Positions 50,561-63,729 of a stretch of DNA of 64,000 nucleotides are shown here, piece after piece. The first letter of the stretch is position 1; the number at the start of each line of letters is the position of its first letter. Source of the stretch: Caenorhabditis elegans (Eukaryota; Nematoda; Chromadorea; Rhabditida; Rhabditidae); NCBI RefSeq assembly GCF_000002985.6, contig NC_003284.9, positions 14,136,001 through 14,200,000 on the forward strand, given 5' to 3'. The notes beneath the pieces were generated by a model. The model was not told the DNA's origin, did no database searches, and worked only from the letters and a program-made list of their open reading frames with translations. Made by a program: the position numbers and the translations under genes.

Positions 50561-52409
50561 CGTGTTGCACAGTTCCTCAAACCATCTGGTGGTCCACATC
50601 TCCTACTGTGGGTGGAGTCTTCCACCAAAGGAACCCCACTAGTGAGAAAGTGAGTGAGAACACGCACTAGAACATGAGCAAGAAAAAGGAGGCCGCGTTT
50701 GTGGGAACGTTTCAAGACAAATACAGTGTGGGTGACTGTTTGTTTTAAAGACACGGATACGTTAGAATGAATTTGAAAGAACATTCAAGAAATGTTCTCG
50801 CTTTTGTTTTTAACGTGCTACCCATTTTACTCAAATTTGATAAAAATGTGAAACAAAGTTCTTAATAATCATTATTTGCCAACCGCATTTAACATAACCG
50901 TTAAAGCTACCGTATTAACTATATTAGTATAGCACCACTACAAGCCCATCAAAAAGTATACATGCAGGTTTTATAAGTTTAATTGACCTGCAGCTATTTA
51001 TTATTAGACCAGTTCACTTTCGAAATTTAGGCAAATTCTTCATTTTGTGAAGTTTAAAAACGTCCTAAGCACCAATAGAAGAAGAATATATTTATAAAAT
51101 AATGGTGAAAAATCAAATTGTTACTTCAAAAAAACACACTAGATAATTAGACTTGCATCCCTTCAAGTCAAATAGAAGATATCATTAAATTTCATGACAT
51201 AGAAAAAATAAGGTAATTTAACGTATCTGCTACAATTTTTCAATTACGGTAAAAAACTTGTATGTTTATTTTTACATTTTAAAATTTCAAAGTAACAAAA
51301 AAAGGAATCCAATTCTTTGAATAAAACGGATATTGCTCAGCTTGCAAACATAGCAACAAGAACTTAGCATTATACTATAATCTGAAGGAGCTCAGGCTCA
51401 GCCTTATCGGATAAGCTTATCCTTGATCCGTAAGTGTAATCTGACAATGTTAATCACAATGGCGCCAATATATGGGTTCAAAAATTAGTTTGATTTTTGC
51501 TCACTCATACTTATGTTGTATAAAATATAATTTTTTAATTAACAAAAAAAACTAATGGCTAACTGGTGATAGTTAGAAAAAGCTCAATTTTTTGAGAATG
51601 GGAAACAGTGCAAATAATCAGGTAACATTAGAAACAATTACGAGTTAAGTATAGGTTTAAAGAAACGGTGAAAAGAAACGTTGGGGAAAAATTAATTTTC
51701 TAGGAAGTCAGTAGTTTATTTTGGAAAAAAACGTTCAAAAAAGTTTTAAAAAGTCAATTCACCGGAAGATTAACTTATTCTAAAATACAACACTTCAGCT
51801 ATTACCGAATTTCATTAATTTGCCCGTTGATGTTCTCAATCACATCCATAAATTCTAAATATCATTTCCCACCTTACATTCCCCAAAGGTGAGAACACCA
51901 ACCTGCCTAGGATATTCGTGTCAAGAATATTGATCGACAGTCCATTGTTTCATCTCACTTCCCTCACATGAATATCCATGTCGGCATAACTATAAATAAC
52001 TTGTCCTGCTGAACAATAAAAACTGACATGTTGCTAGTAAACTGTCTGCGAATACCATAATCCTAGGTCTTTGTCTTGAAGCAGATGGTTTTTTTTGAGT
52101 TGTTATGTGAATGATGAGCACAAGATGCTCTCCGAAGTGGAGCAAAGGAATGCCCTTTGCGGTGGAGGAAACTGAAGTGGATTGTGTAACACATTACGGT
52201 GATTCCAAAAAGGTACTTAGAAAATGAGGTTTTTGATGAATTCATGAAATAGATTAATAAATAGTTGTAGACAATTCAATATTTCATTGGTACAGAAAAC
52301 TAATTAATTTTAGTCGAAAAATTGTGTTGCTGACGTTTTTGTTAATTGGTCAGGTACGGCCAATCTTGGTCGAATTTGGGTAAAATCGGAAACCTACTAA
52401 TTTATTTTG
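50561..52409. other. Gene-free stretch
   Basis: Part of the 12-kb gap between ceh-36 and ceh-37. AT-rich with no exon series or repeat I can define. Probably holds distal regulatory DNA of the flanking homeobox genes. Confidence 0.35.
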
Positions 52410-52410
52410 T

Positions 52411-53356
52411 ACAGGGTGCGCCATAAGTATGGTAACACGTTCGCGGCTCTATAGCTTCCCGTGTGAAGAGAGTTATTACCTCAATTTGTGCAAGTTTTGT
52501 TCTCCATGAAATACTGACCAGTTTAACGTTTTGAATTTTCAAAATTTCCCCATCCGCATCGCTGCAGGCCTTCAGAACTTTTTGCGATCTTGATGGCACG
52601 CAAGTTGGCATTCTGCGGGAGTTCTACATTTTTTTCGACGAATCCATCAAGTTTCTTACAAGTTTTTATAGTTCAAAGAATGCTCTTGGTCTAGAGATTC
52701 TTCAAGAACAAAAAATCAAAAAATTTCTGTCATGGTATTTTTGTTATGGAATGTGGCAGTAGTTAAAGTCTTGAATGAAACAGTCGCCAGAAAGATGGAT
52801 GTGAGCGGCGGCAGCAGTATGTAGAAAAATTCATTTTAGTACTTTTCGGCACGTTTTGACCTGACTTCCCAGAATTTTGATAGAAAATTGAGCTCAGATG
52901 ATCTTGTGGGTCGTTACGCCTCGTGAAACCAAAAAAACTGAGAAAAATTTCGCAAAGTTGAATTCATGAAACATTCAAAGGTTCTTGCTAGGCGCCAGTG
53001 CCGACACAGAAAATTTTTATATGCTACAAAAACAATGAAAAACGCTTCTTCACTTCTTTAACTTTCAATTTAACATAAAAATCATACATCTGAAAATTAT
53101 TGGCGTGCGTGGGAGGTGCGTTTGTGTGGGAAGTGCCGCGTGCCAAAACGCCGTTTTTTCGAAAGGGTTCGCCAAATTGCCGAGGTGATTAAAATCGCAC
53201 CTTATTGGGAAACATTACAAATTTTGGGTCAAATTGAAGGAAATTTATTCAGCTATCAGTATTCAATAGAAAAATGTACGTATGACGTGGCAGTCGCGCG
53301 AAAATCTCATGTAAAAGAGCGCTTCATGTGTTACCATACTTTTGGCCCACCCTGTA
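52411..53356. mobile_element. Degenerate mariner-like element
   Basis: Left end TACAGGGTGCGCCATAAGTA...GGTAACA and right end TGTTACCATACTTTTGGCCC...CCCTGTA are inverted repeats with TA at both borders, as for Tc1/mariner insertions. The roughly 945-base interior is interrupted; the longest frames (52402-52611 on -, 53116-53571 on +) do not read as an intact transposase. Non-autonomous relic. Confidence 0.75.
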
Positions 53357-53359
53357 TAC

Positions 53360-56300
53360 AGAAAATCTTGTTAACCTTAAAGTTTATTCGATGCAGGTAT
53401 GCTAAAGTAGAAAGTTTCCAAAACAGAATAATCAGATATCTAAAAAGATTGTCCAAATGTGCAAAGTTGAATGAAATATTCAAGGACCCTAATTTTGGCT
53501 CCACCTCCCTTTCGCATATAATCCCTTTATTCTTTGACCTTCAGCTCTTTTTTCTCTTGTTTCCTTTCTGATAATCCTGATCACCTACTCGACAGGAAAA
53601 AATTGAAAAAAGAAGTGTATATACATTTGTAACAAAACAATTTTGTGAGGTCATCCGAAGGGCTTCTTTTTGTCATAAACGGTTTGTCATTAGGGCAATA
53701 TGAGAAAAAAGTATGAGAAAATGGGAAACCTTAAAGGAACAAAGACAAGGATTTCTTAATCGACACATTTTTTCACGTACACCACTCTCGAAATGGCAAG
53801 GATTCTTGAACTTCAAAATTGTTAATTCAAAATCTCATTTTCGAACTGGAATTTGGTGTTATTTCAGAAGAAACATCGGGGATTTGTCTAAAAAATGTTT
53901 GACATTTTAGCTTACATGCATCATATTTTAGTCCGAAGTGTGATATGCCAAGATAGAAAAAATAAATTTCTAAACTAAAGTACACCTTTTGAAAACTATC
54001 CTATTTTTCGTAAATATTTTTATTGATTCGAAATCTCACCGACAAGGAGGTGATGTTTCACCGTGAGAACATGAACTACAAGGTGCGAGTCTGGCAATAT
54101 AGTCAATACACATGTGCACCTTACTGATTTCAGCCTGGTTGTCACAAAGACACACAAAGAAGTACCTTTAATTGAGAAAACTGAATGTGATACAGGACTG
54201 AAGAACGCCTGCAACAAAATAAAAATTTCGATTAGTTTATTAAACTACCGATCACATATTGTTGGATAAAATGGAAATGTAAAGAGTGAACAATTTCCAA
54301 GTGCGATGTCAATAGTCAATAATTGATTGCGAAGGTGCGAACCAATACAGAACATCATTCCAGCCAGCCGGATGTCCGGTTACTTGCACAATCTTTGGAT
54401 GACCTTAGTTTGTAGTTTTGGGAACCAAGTATGTTTTCGGAAAATGGAGAATTTTTTTTGAAACGGAAAAAAGCACAAAAAAAAAATGTTTAACCATTAT
54501 TTTCCTATCAGAATGGTATTTTCATATGCACTATTTTTCCTACTAGACTTGCACCCTCAGTGCTCTACTTTGACGGCTTATATCTTGGTAGCCTCATTTT
54601 TGATGAAAACATGTTTCACTATTAAAATATAGAGATATATTTGACACGAATTTTACTTTTTTTACAAAATATAAACTGTAAAAATGAGCTGATTTTGAGC
54701 AATATTGAGCACTATATTATATCTATTTATTCATTCTTTTTTTCCTTCACTTCACTGCTTTGTTGGAATTGTATCATTATGATTGTTGCCTGATGAATAA
54801 ATATAAATAAATAAATAAATTGAAACAGTAGTATTAATTTTTATATCTGCAATATCTCGTCTCTCCCTCATTTTGGTTCAAGAATGTGCTAATCGAAAGT
54901 GATATGACGTAACTTGTCATAAAATCCTCTCCACTCTCTACCACCTATCTAAACATCCAAATGTAACGACTGTGTGCAAGTTGACACATTGTGCAACTAA
55001 TTCCAGGTTATGATGACATGATGACAAATTTTGTAATGGTAATGGTAGTGAAGAAAAGGTAACAGTTTGAACATGCATATGGTTGAATAGGTTTAGGTAT
55101 GTAGGCCCCCAGATTTGTAGTAGATGTTGATCAAGTTGTGAAAGGTTGACTTAAGTGAAATTTACTATATGTACTATATGTTGGCGAATACTTAAAATGT
55201 TGTATTTTTGCAAAAAATAAACTTTTCGATACTGCTTGATTTTAAGATCGGCAGTGTCTGAAAAAAATCACAATTTTCTAATAGGTTGGTGAAGTGTTTT
55301 TGGCAAGCTTTTTGCTTAAAAGTCATTATATGTAGTTCAATAAAAATTTGTTTTTGGAGTCTTTAATGTTAAAATTTAAATAATTCAAAAAAATTATCAA
55401 AGTATTATCAAAGCCTATAGGAAAAAATTTTTCTTGGTTGGTGTGTGTTTCTTTTTTTGTTTATTCCCCTAAAATTGTAACTATAAGTAGAATATTCATC
55501 TTTACTATTGTTTAATACAGCGTACCTATGCTTTCAATCTGAATATGTTCACATTTTATTTATTATCAAGTTTAAATTGAAAATCACCACGATGTAGTCT
55601 TGAAACAGTCAGTCTGTTTTCTAAAATTGTCAATTTTTAATTTCCCACAAACTGCTACAACTTTCATCAATTCATTATCCATTACACACCTTCCTAATAA
55701 TGATAATGTAAATGTTAATCTCATAAATACACCCATCCCAGGCAACCAGGCAAAACGAAACACGCGCGGTCGTGCTCGTGAATGGAAGATGAGAGAACAC
55801 GGATTTGTAATCCCAAAAACGTTTTTCTTTCAGTTGCACCGCTCATCGTTTTGAATGAAGATAACATCTATTATATAATAATGGAGACAGGTGTATATAA
55901 ATTTGAAAAAGAGAAGACGCTGTGAAGCGTTATAAGTTGAAGAAAGGGGACTTCATTAGAGCCTGAAAACTACTAGGTACAGCAAGTCTAATATTCGCAC
56001 GATACATATTTTGAGAGTTTAGTTTTGAACTGCAATTTTTTAATTTAAATAGTCAAAAAAAACCGCTGGGTTTTGTAACAAAAGTACATTTTAATTAAAC
56101 GTTTTTGTAAATTAGTAGACGATCATCAAAAATTGCACAAAAGTATTATTAAAGGGTTTAAATTAATGAGTTGGCTTTTGCAACAGAAAATAAGGGTGTC
56201 ACACTAATTTTCAAAGAAGTATTGGCGTGCAACTTATAGATTACCCATACTTCTAGATAACATATGTAAGATATATTCAGACAGTAAATCATGATGACAC

Positions 56301-57536
56301 CTTACGAATGCGCTCTTACTAACCCCTTAATATATTTTTCCCTTAAAATGACAAGCACCCCTAGTTGCCACAATGTGTAACAGTAACTGATCTGACAAGA
56401 AGCTAGTGGAAGACTACTAGATACTGCAAGCCTAATTGAGGAATTAAAGTAAACAACGGCAAAAAATATGATCAGATCACACGCCACATATTTAATATTT
56501 CACCGTAATTTTGAAACGGAAAATGCGGTTTGAAACATAGAGAAAGTTCCTGATAACAAAGTCAACCAGGAAACAAAACAATCAACATTATCTTACATAT
56601 GCTCTGAACCAAAACTACATTCTGACTCACAATTGCACTTTGACACGCTAAAGTTTCAAGGGAATTCAAAATTTACTCAATGACCGTTGTTTATCAGCAG
56701 AAGTATTGAACTTCAATTTTTGTTTTGCACTATTGGAATTACAGCACTGATTTTCTGGAAAAATTGAAACAGATCATTCATGTTTCTTGGAAAAAAAAAA
56801 CAGAATCATAAAAAAATTTATTTGAAACAGCAGGTTTTGTATCTATTTGACTTAAACTGCTTCACATGACTCTGATCTAGTTTTTTGAATTTGGTATTCC
56901 AATTTGAAAGTAACATTTCAAAATTTTTATGTAGGGATTATGCCAAAATATACTGAAAGCGGGTCAAAACTAGAAAGTACTTGAATAAAATAATTAAAAA
57001 TGTTTCAGATATCCCTAACGGGGTGGTCAAAGGTTTGGTCGCATTTTTGAAAGATTTTTGCGTAGTTTTGGAAATAATAGGTACAAATATTGGATGTCAT
57101 TTAAAATTTGCCAACAGTACTGTAATTTGTGAAAAAGCTTGCAAATATGTAGTTTTCAAAAATGTAACACCATAACTTGTGTCTATTTAGCAAAACCTTC
57201 CAGAAAATCGTGTACAGTAACGAGAATGTCTACATTTTTGCATTGGTCAAAAATTTCATTGTTATAAAACTGAACAAGTTTAGTTTTTTTTTTTTTTTTT
57301 TTTTTTTGAACTTTTTTTTTGAACTCCCTTTGAACTCCCTTGCGCGTTTTAAACAGTTGTTGAATTTTCTACCTACGCATTTTAGTGGAAAATACTCAAC
57401 AAATATATATTGTCCTCATTTTTTCTGCTGGTGCTTGGTCTATTCATATTGTGAACCAAGAACCAAGAAACCATGCAAAAAGTTTTGAAAAATAATAAAT
57501 TTGAAATTATTTGAAAGTTTGCTTGTTTTCCTAATA
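53360..57536. other. Gene-free stretch
   Basis: No exons recognised. It contains short simple repeats, for example AAATAAATAAATAAATAAAT near 54798-54820, and a T22 tract near 57286-57307. Otherwise unremarkable AT-rich DNA. Confidence 0.35.
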
Positions 57537-57544
57537 CTCAAATC

Positions 57545-57882
57545 AGGGGTGGGCGGTAAACGATTTTTTCCTGCAAATCGGCAAAGTGCCGATTTTCCGA
57601 ATTTGCCGAAAATTTTCGCCAAATTGTGGTTATGCACATTTTTTAAGACATTTCAGAATTTCAATTTTAAACAACAAAATTGTACGCATCCTATAAATGT
57701 TTCTATATTTTATTTTGAAAAGTAAGCAAATCCAATGAAAATATCTAAAGAAAAGAGGGAAAAATTTCAAAAGAGCACAGTTTTAAATGTTTTCGTCTTA
57801 TACAAAATCCTCCCAGACATTTCCGGCAAGTTCCGCCAAATCGACCAACCGGCAAATTGCCGGCAATTGCCGCCCACTCCTG
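57545..57882. mobile_element. hAT-like MITE
   Basis: Starts CAGGGGTGGGCGG and ends CCGCCCACTCCTG, flanked by ACTCAAAT (57537-57544) and ACTCGAAT (57883-57890), an 8-bp duplication with one mismatch. The interior repeats GGCAAAT/TTTGCCG words like the akt-2 intron element. 338 bp, no transposase. Confidence 0.82.
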
Positions 57883-57890
57883 ACTCGAAT

Positions 57891-60800
57891 GAACGTTTTT
57901 AAAAATCTGAAATTTAAAGCGTTTTCAATAAACTTTGGGTTTTGATAGCACTGTCAGGTTGAGATAATTAAACTTTAAACTTTTTTTGGTAGATAAACCG
58001 ACGTCGTAGTTAGTAGTTTATACATATTCAAAAAATCTGCCAAAATGGTTTTAAAGTCGATTTGTTTAAATTTAACACTGGGTATGGTACCCAGAAAAAT
58101 ATAGAACCAATATGTGATTGAGGTGAGAATAAATTGTGAATAAAGTTTTAAGTTATTTATTGTTGTTTGAAAAATACATATAATTCAATTTTGTAACAAA
58201 TGAAAGTGTGTTTTTAATTTATATTTTTCTGCTGATGATTCCAAACTTCCAACAATACAATTCACGTCTTTTATGATCGTTAACGTTTGTGATTAAAACT
58301 GTGTGCTTCATACTTTGCTTGAGTACATTTTGTACTTGGTCACAGCGAAAGAACAACCGTCCTGTAAACTTTTTGTGCACGTTGAATTGAATCAAACGGG
58401 TAGAGGAACGATAATCGATTAGTTTTGCAGAAAATGGCACAATGATAAGAAGAGAAGAATGATGGCTGTTATCAAAAAGAGGGATTACGGTTTTCCTAGC
58501 CAATAAGGCGACAGATGGGTTGGGAGCATACATTTTCTTGATTGAAAAATTGTGACAAAATGACACAAACTACATGAAATTTTTTTTAAAGAAGTACATT
58601 ATAAATGTTTACTTTTGTTGCAAATTTCAAACCCTTTTCCTCTATTACCATATTACCATTCCCAATTCCAATTTGCTCTACCTCACAAACAGCACATAAT
58701 TGTTTTTTGCAATGTCTCATTTTATTAAGTCAGTCTATAATCCTAATGATGTCTCTTCTTCTTTGCCAAAAAAAAAACCGGGCAGCTGCACTGCATGTGT
58801 GCGGCTCTTTTCCAGTTTCCGGAGATACAAATCGGAAGCTGCACACGCAATACGGTATGCTGCTCCAATTACAGGTGTCACCTGTCGTCTCACACCAGAC
58901 TGCGAACAGTCGGCTCAAAGATTTTGGGGTTTGATAAATTGTAACCGTTTAGAGGAAGGATAGCAGACAGTATTGCATGCTTATTTGGGACAGGTGATGC
59001 CTACAGTAGCCCGGTAGGTGAATGTTGAAGAGTAATTATATGCCGTTTGTAACCCTAATTGGGCATTTTAACAGATAGGGAATTTGTAATTCCTATTTCA
59101 TTTTTCAATAGTTTTTACCACAATTTTGTATACTTTGATTTTCACTAGATTCACCGAATTGTAGTCTTTGAAATTGCAATTTAATTTTTAATGTGATCAA
59201 TTTGTCGGTACTTCAACATTTCATAGTAGTTTCACAGTAGTCCAAATTATTTTTAGGAAACCCTTTAACAAAGACGCGAAGCTTCATTTTATGAATTTGA
59301 AAACTGCAAGACCAATCAGCGAAGTGATGGGACTAATCATTGATAAATCTTACAGTTTATTTTGTTGGTTAGAAAAATTCAATTAGGAAAATTTGATAAA
59401 AGCGGAAACGCAATTTTTCCATATAACCGGACTATTCCGAATAATTTCAAAATCAAATCCTCTCTGGGAGAAAAATCCTAACCCAACTTGCCTATTTGTA
59501 TTTAGATTTTTTAAGCTTGGTATTTGGAAGTTTGAAAAGTTCGGTGTCCAATTACTTAAAAAATACAATTTTTTGATCACAAATTTAAATATTCTCATAA
59601 AAAGGCAATTTGTGCAAAAAACCATTTGATCTTTTTTTAGATAAGTCAACCAGAGGAGCTGTACACGTGCTCATTAAAAACAGATGATGTTGATCCATAC
59701 TGTTGATTCATAATATCTCCTTGGTCATTATAACAATTTGAATATTACTGGAATATGACAATGATTTTTATGCCAGGATTTTGTAGTGGACCTTGAAATT
59801 TGTAGAGGACCATATTTTAAAAATGATTTTGAATATGGTATGTGGTGGGATTATCTGGTGCTAATAGTGAGTTAAGTTAAAAATTAACAATAAAATAATT
59901 TAGAAGTAGAATAATTTTCAGAATTGATGAGTTCACTTTCTATACAATAAACAGAAAGGTGAATTCGTAATTTTAATGTCTAGTAATAAAAAACAATATA
60001 AAGTAATAAACTACATTTTTTTAACCTGAAAATTATATCACAACAACATTAAGATAAATTATGGGGAAGATTGGGAATTGTTTTGAGAACTTTTGATTAT
60101 GCTGTATTTTTTTATCACAAAAGCTCATATATTTAGATCACCGAACCCCTCGATGCAAACAAACTCGCGTATCACAAAACTGCTCATTTGTAAATGACAG
60201 TCGAGAGTTTCATATTAAGTTTCCGGTCGATTTAGCATATGAACAATGACCACTTTTCTGTCGGCAGCGGGCCCAAAATACTCCCTCTATGTCTCCCTCT
60301 TTCTGCCAAAGGTAAATGACACCGACACCTACTACCTCATCAAGAGTTGAACCGTTTGCGTGAGAACAGAGGGGAAAGAAATAAGTGAGTGTATCATGCC
60401 GCTAATCCTTTTTTGTGTGAACCTGTCCTCGCAAACATCACCCGCTGGGTCAATCGACAAGCGTGAATGAAAAATGCGCGGGAAAATATTTTTCAGGTCA
60501 ATATGGACAAATTCAGAAGGACACGTGGTGGGGAAATACCGTTAAAAATTGACTTTTTCAATAGGTAAACCGTATTGAAAAATACAACGTGAAAAAAATA
60601 TTTTAAACACAAAATACCCTAACAAGTAAAATTTTAATGTGAAAAGAAAGTCAGTAAAGTGCTACCTTTTCAGGTAAATAAGGAGTACAAAATTAAAAAC
60701 ATTTGACTTCACCAAAAACTATCCACTCACAAAACTCAAATTTCAAAATCAGTCTACTCGAAATTGTCAAAAAATGTTACTGGCGGTTGGCAATTTCAAA

Positions 60801-61740
60801 GTAAAAGGGTTGAATACAGCTAAAACGTTCAGTTTAGCCAACTTGTTCAAATTTGGATAGATTTCTTAATTATTGATTTCTAATGAAAACGCACCTGAAA
60901 TAACACAAAAGCCTGTAAGCATTTTTGAATATTTCATTAGAAAGTTGGACTATTCTGAGTACATGAAAACAAAACAAATTTGATATGGTACTCCTCTTTC
61001 GATAAATCGAGACAATATTCCGGCTGGTCTAGAAAAGCACAGTTAATATACACCCAACGGAACTCTTGTTAATTGTCTACAAAAAACGGAGTTTTTAGAT
61101 CAAGGAAGCCAATTAATTAAAAATTCCAATAATTTAAAAAAAAACGTTTCAGTTGTAAGAAAAATTACTGAAACGGAAATCGCAATGTAATCCAAAACAT
61201 TTCCAAACCTGTTTTGGCAAAACTTATCAACAAGTTTCAAATAGGCAAGGTAATGTATCAAGTCGTCAATTTGTCTGTAACTGGCCTATAACTTAATTCA
61301 TTCACACGTTGTCATGTTAATCTGATAATAATATATGTTATCAAATTCTCTAAGGGTACTGTAGATGTGTGTAAATAATGTGATTTATTGTATCAAACAC
61401 TGAATAGAATAGTGACTGAATCAGGAAATAATGAAAAGTGAACGGGAGTTATGGGAATGCAAAAACATCAAGTTCTGAGGAAAAACTTGATTTGTGAAGA
61501 GACATTAAAATTAAAGAAATTGGTTATTAAACCAAGCATGGAGTTGAGCTGGTAGTTCAGTTTAGTAAACTCAAAAACAAAACAGAATTAAATTTACAGG
61601 AAAGGAACATGAAAATGACAATTTATTACAATGTTTCAAGGATGATGGGATGATGGAATGCACATTTCTTCAAAAACGAATGAATGCTAAATAAGAATAC
61701 AAATAGGTTTTAGTTTAAGTAGTACCTAGACACTTCAAAT
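57891..61740. other. Gene-free stretch downstream of ceh-37
   Basis: No coding exons recognised. A GC-richer block at 60200-60475 includes CCGCTAATCC, a K50 homeodomain-type site (TAATCC at 60404-60409), and may be an enhancer. The frames at 58605-58963 have no domain support. Confidence 0.35.
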
Positions 61741-63729
61741 TTACAAATTATTTCCATTTGAATACCAGAACGGGGTGCCTGCGTAAGGATTGTGCGAGAA
61801 TTGAGCGTATTGCGGATTGGCGTAGGTACTGTAGTCAAGTCCCCATTGTGGATAGATTGCCGGATAGTTATAGACAGATAAAGAAGATGACGTTGTTGGC
61901 AATGAGCTTGTAGCGGTGATTGAGCTTGAAGAGGATGGTGTTGATGCATTGTCGGCTGTCGGACTTACAGCGGCAGAAGTAGTTGTCTTAAAATTTAAGC
62001 AACGATAAACATTTTGAGAAATTTTTGAATTTTTTTTCTGATTATTGAATTAGAACAAATTATTACACCTAACTCCCAACATTTGTCTTTAAAAAATATA
62101 ACTAACCTCATTTTTTCCGAATCCCAAAATTTTGTGATCACCGTTCCATTGCAGCTCTGCAGCAGATGTATTGGAGCTAGTGGTGCTTGCGGTCGTCTCC
62201 ACTGGAGAAATGCTCTTCGGCGTGCCTAGCTTACCGCTGGCCACTGCGCCGTCACTGTAAATTCGAATATGGGCGGGTTGGAGGTCTTTGTCAACATGAT
62301 CTAATCGGATTTTTTTAAATTTAAGCCGCTCTATAACACTCCTCCCAACTAATTCTCTACCTCCCAAATCGAAAATTAAAACCTACCAACTCTCCAGTTC
62401 ACTTTTGATTTGTGGCTGATAACCAGGCGAGCCTCCTTTCAGGGGCTCCCCATCCAAAACATCTGTTTGTTGTTGATCTTCACTTTTGTGCTCCTGGCTC
62501 TTTTCGTTGCTTCTTTTTGGTTTTTGTTTCTCTTGGAGGCGGTACTTTGCACGTCGGTTTTTGAACCACACCTAAACCAATATTGAAAATTGACTAGAAA
62601 TATTTTCGTATAATATAAATTTACAAAATGAAATATCAAATCCTATCTAGATAACACCTGAATTTCTCACCTGAATTCGACTTTCTTGAAGACGAATCTG
62701 GTCGGCGACTCTCTCGCGAGCAAATACATCAGGATACTGAGTTTCGTTAAACAATGTCTCTAAAATTTCCAACTGCTGACGGCTGTAAGTGGTTCGTTCG
62801 CGACGATTCTTCCGTGGGATCATTGCTGAAAATGTTGAGAGTTACTTTTTTTTAGATTTAAAGTGTTTTAAAACTTGTGGTTAGAATGAACAACACACCT
62901 ATCAGTTTTATCACCTCGTTATTTACCTAGATTTACAATATAATTTTTTTGACTTCATAATTTTAACGGTGTAATTAGTATCAAGCAAATCTTATTATCC
63001 CTTACATTTTTCGTAATACAAATTCATAGTGTGCGATTAGTAAAAACTAGTGAAGATGTCGAAATACAGTAGATGACATACATGCACGCCGTCACAATAA
63101 ACTGGTATCGACAGAGATTCAGAAGTGTGAAGAGAGAACAGTGGGTATGCAAATTCCAAATGCGATTATGATTATTCACTTCCCCTCTTGTCCTCGATTT
63201 TTGTTGAAGATACCTTGAGGCGTACAGTAAGAAGTTAAAAGTGCTTCTGAAGGTAAGGACACCAAATCCCTCCCACTTATGGCGAAGAGGTCATCCGACT
63301 GCTGTTTACTATTATTTACTATTACTGTTTCTAATCTGGGATTAAATGGTGAGGAAGGAATGAAAGTCAATTATATCCCGGAATAAGTGGTGAAATGATA
63401 TAGGTCTAGGAAATTATGTTAGATGAAATCGGAGGAATTACCCCAAGCTGCACATTTTTTAGAAGTTAAGGTGTAAATCAACGTGGCTATGTCAAGTTAT
63501 TTAAATTATTCATCTTATGTAGCCTAAATAAAGTTCAAATATCAAAATGCTGAGTACATGGGCGCGCATGTATTCCTCAGTTATTTCAACTACAGAGACA
63601 TTAAAAAGTAATTTCTTCATGAATACCTGCATTGTATGGTGCTCCACTAAACATAGTCATTGGTTGAACCGGATAATTGAACCCGGTTGTGGCAGTTGAA
63701 GGAATTGTGAAGTAACTATAGCTGGTCAT
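61741..63729 (-). CDS. ceh-37: Otx/Otd-class K50 homeobox protein CEH-37
   Basis: Otx-family transcription factor; in C. elegans CEH-37 is known for AWB neuron fate and telomere binding. Five exons (63729-63627, 62825-62671, 62571-62387, 62254-62107, 61986-61741) join to 278 residues. The homeodomain reads [35 protein letters not shown], and RIQ then [15 protein letters not shown], with Lys50. A Lys/Glu/Gln-rich segment follows, then a Ser/Thr-rich stretch and a Tyr-rich C-terminus ([20 protein letters not shown]). The N-terminus [11 protein letters not shown] follows a TTTTTCAGGG acceptor. The intron between RIQ and VWF is at the same place as in ceh-36. Name assigned from recalled gene order and length. 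Confidence 0.82.

Noticed and set aside
53116-53571. 151-codon frame overlapping the right end of the mariner-like element
   Set aside because: It runs through the terminal inverted repeat and out into flanking DNA without recognisable transposase catalytic motifs.
60326-60340. ACTACCTCA, a let-7 seed-complementary word
   Set aside because: It lies in intergenic DNA on the + strand with no + strand transcript supported there, so a microRNA target role is not justified.
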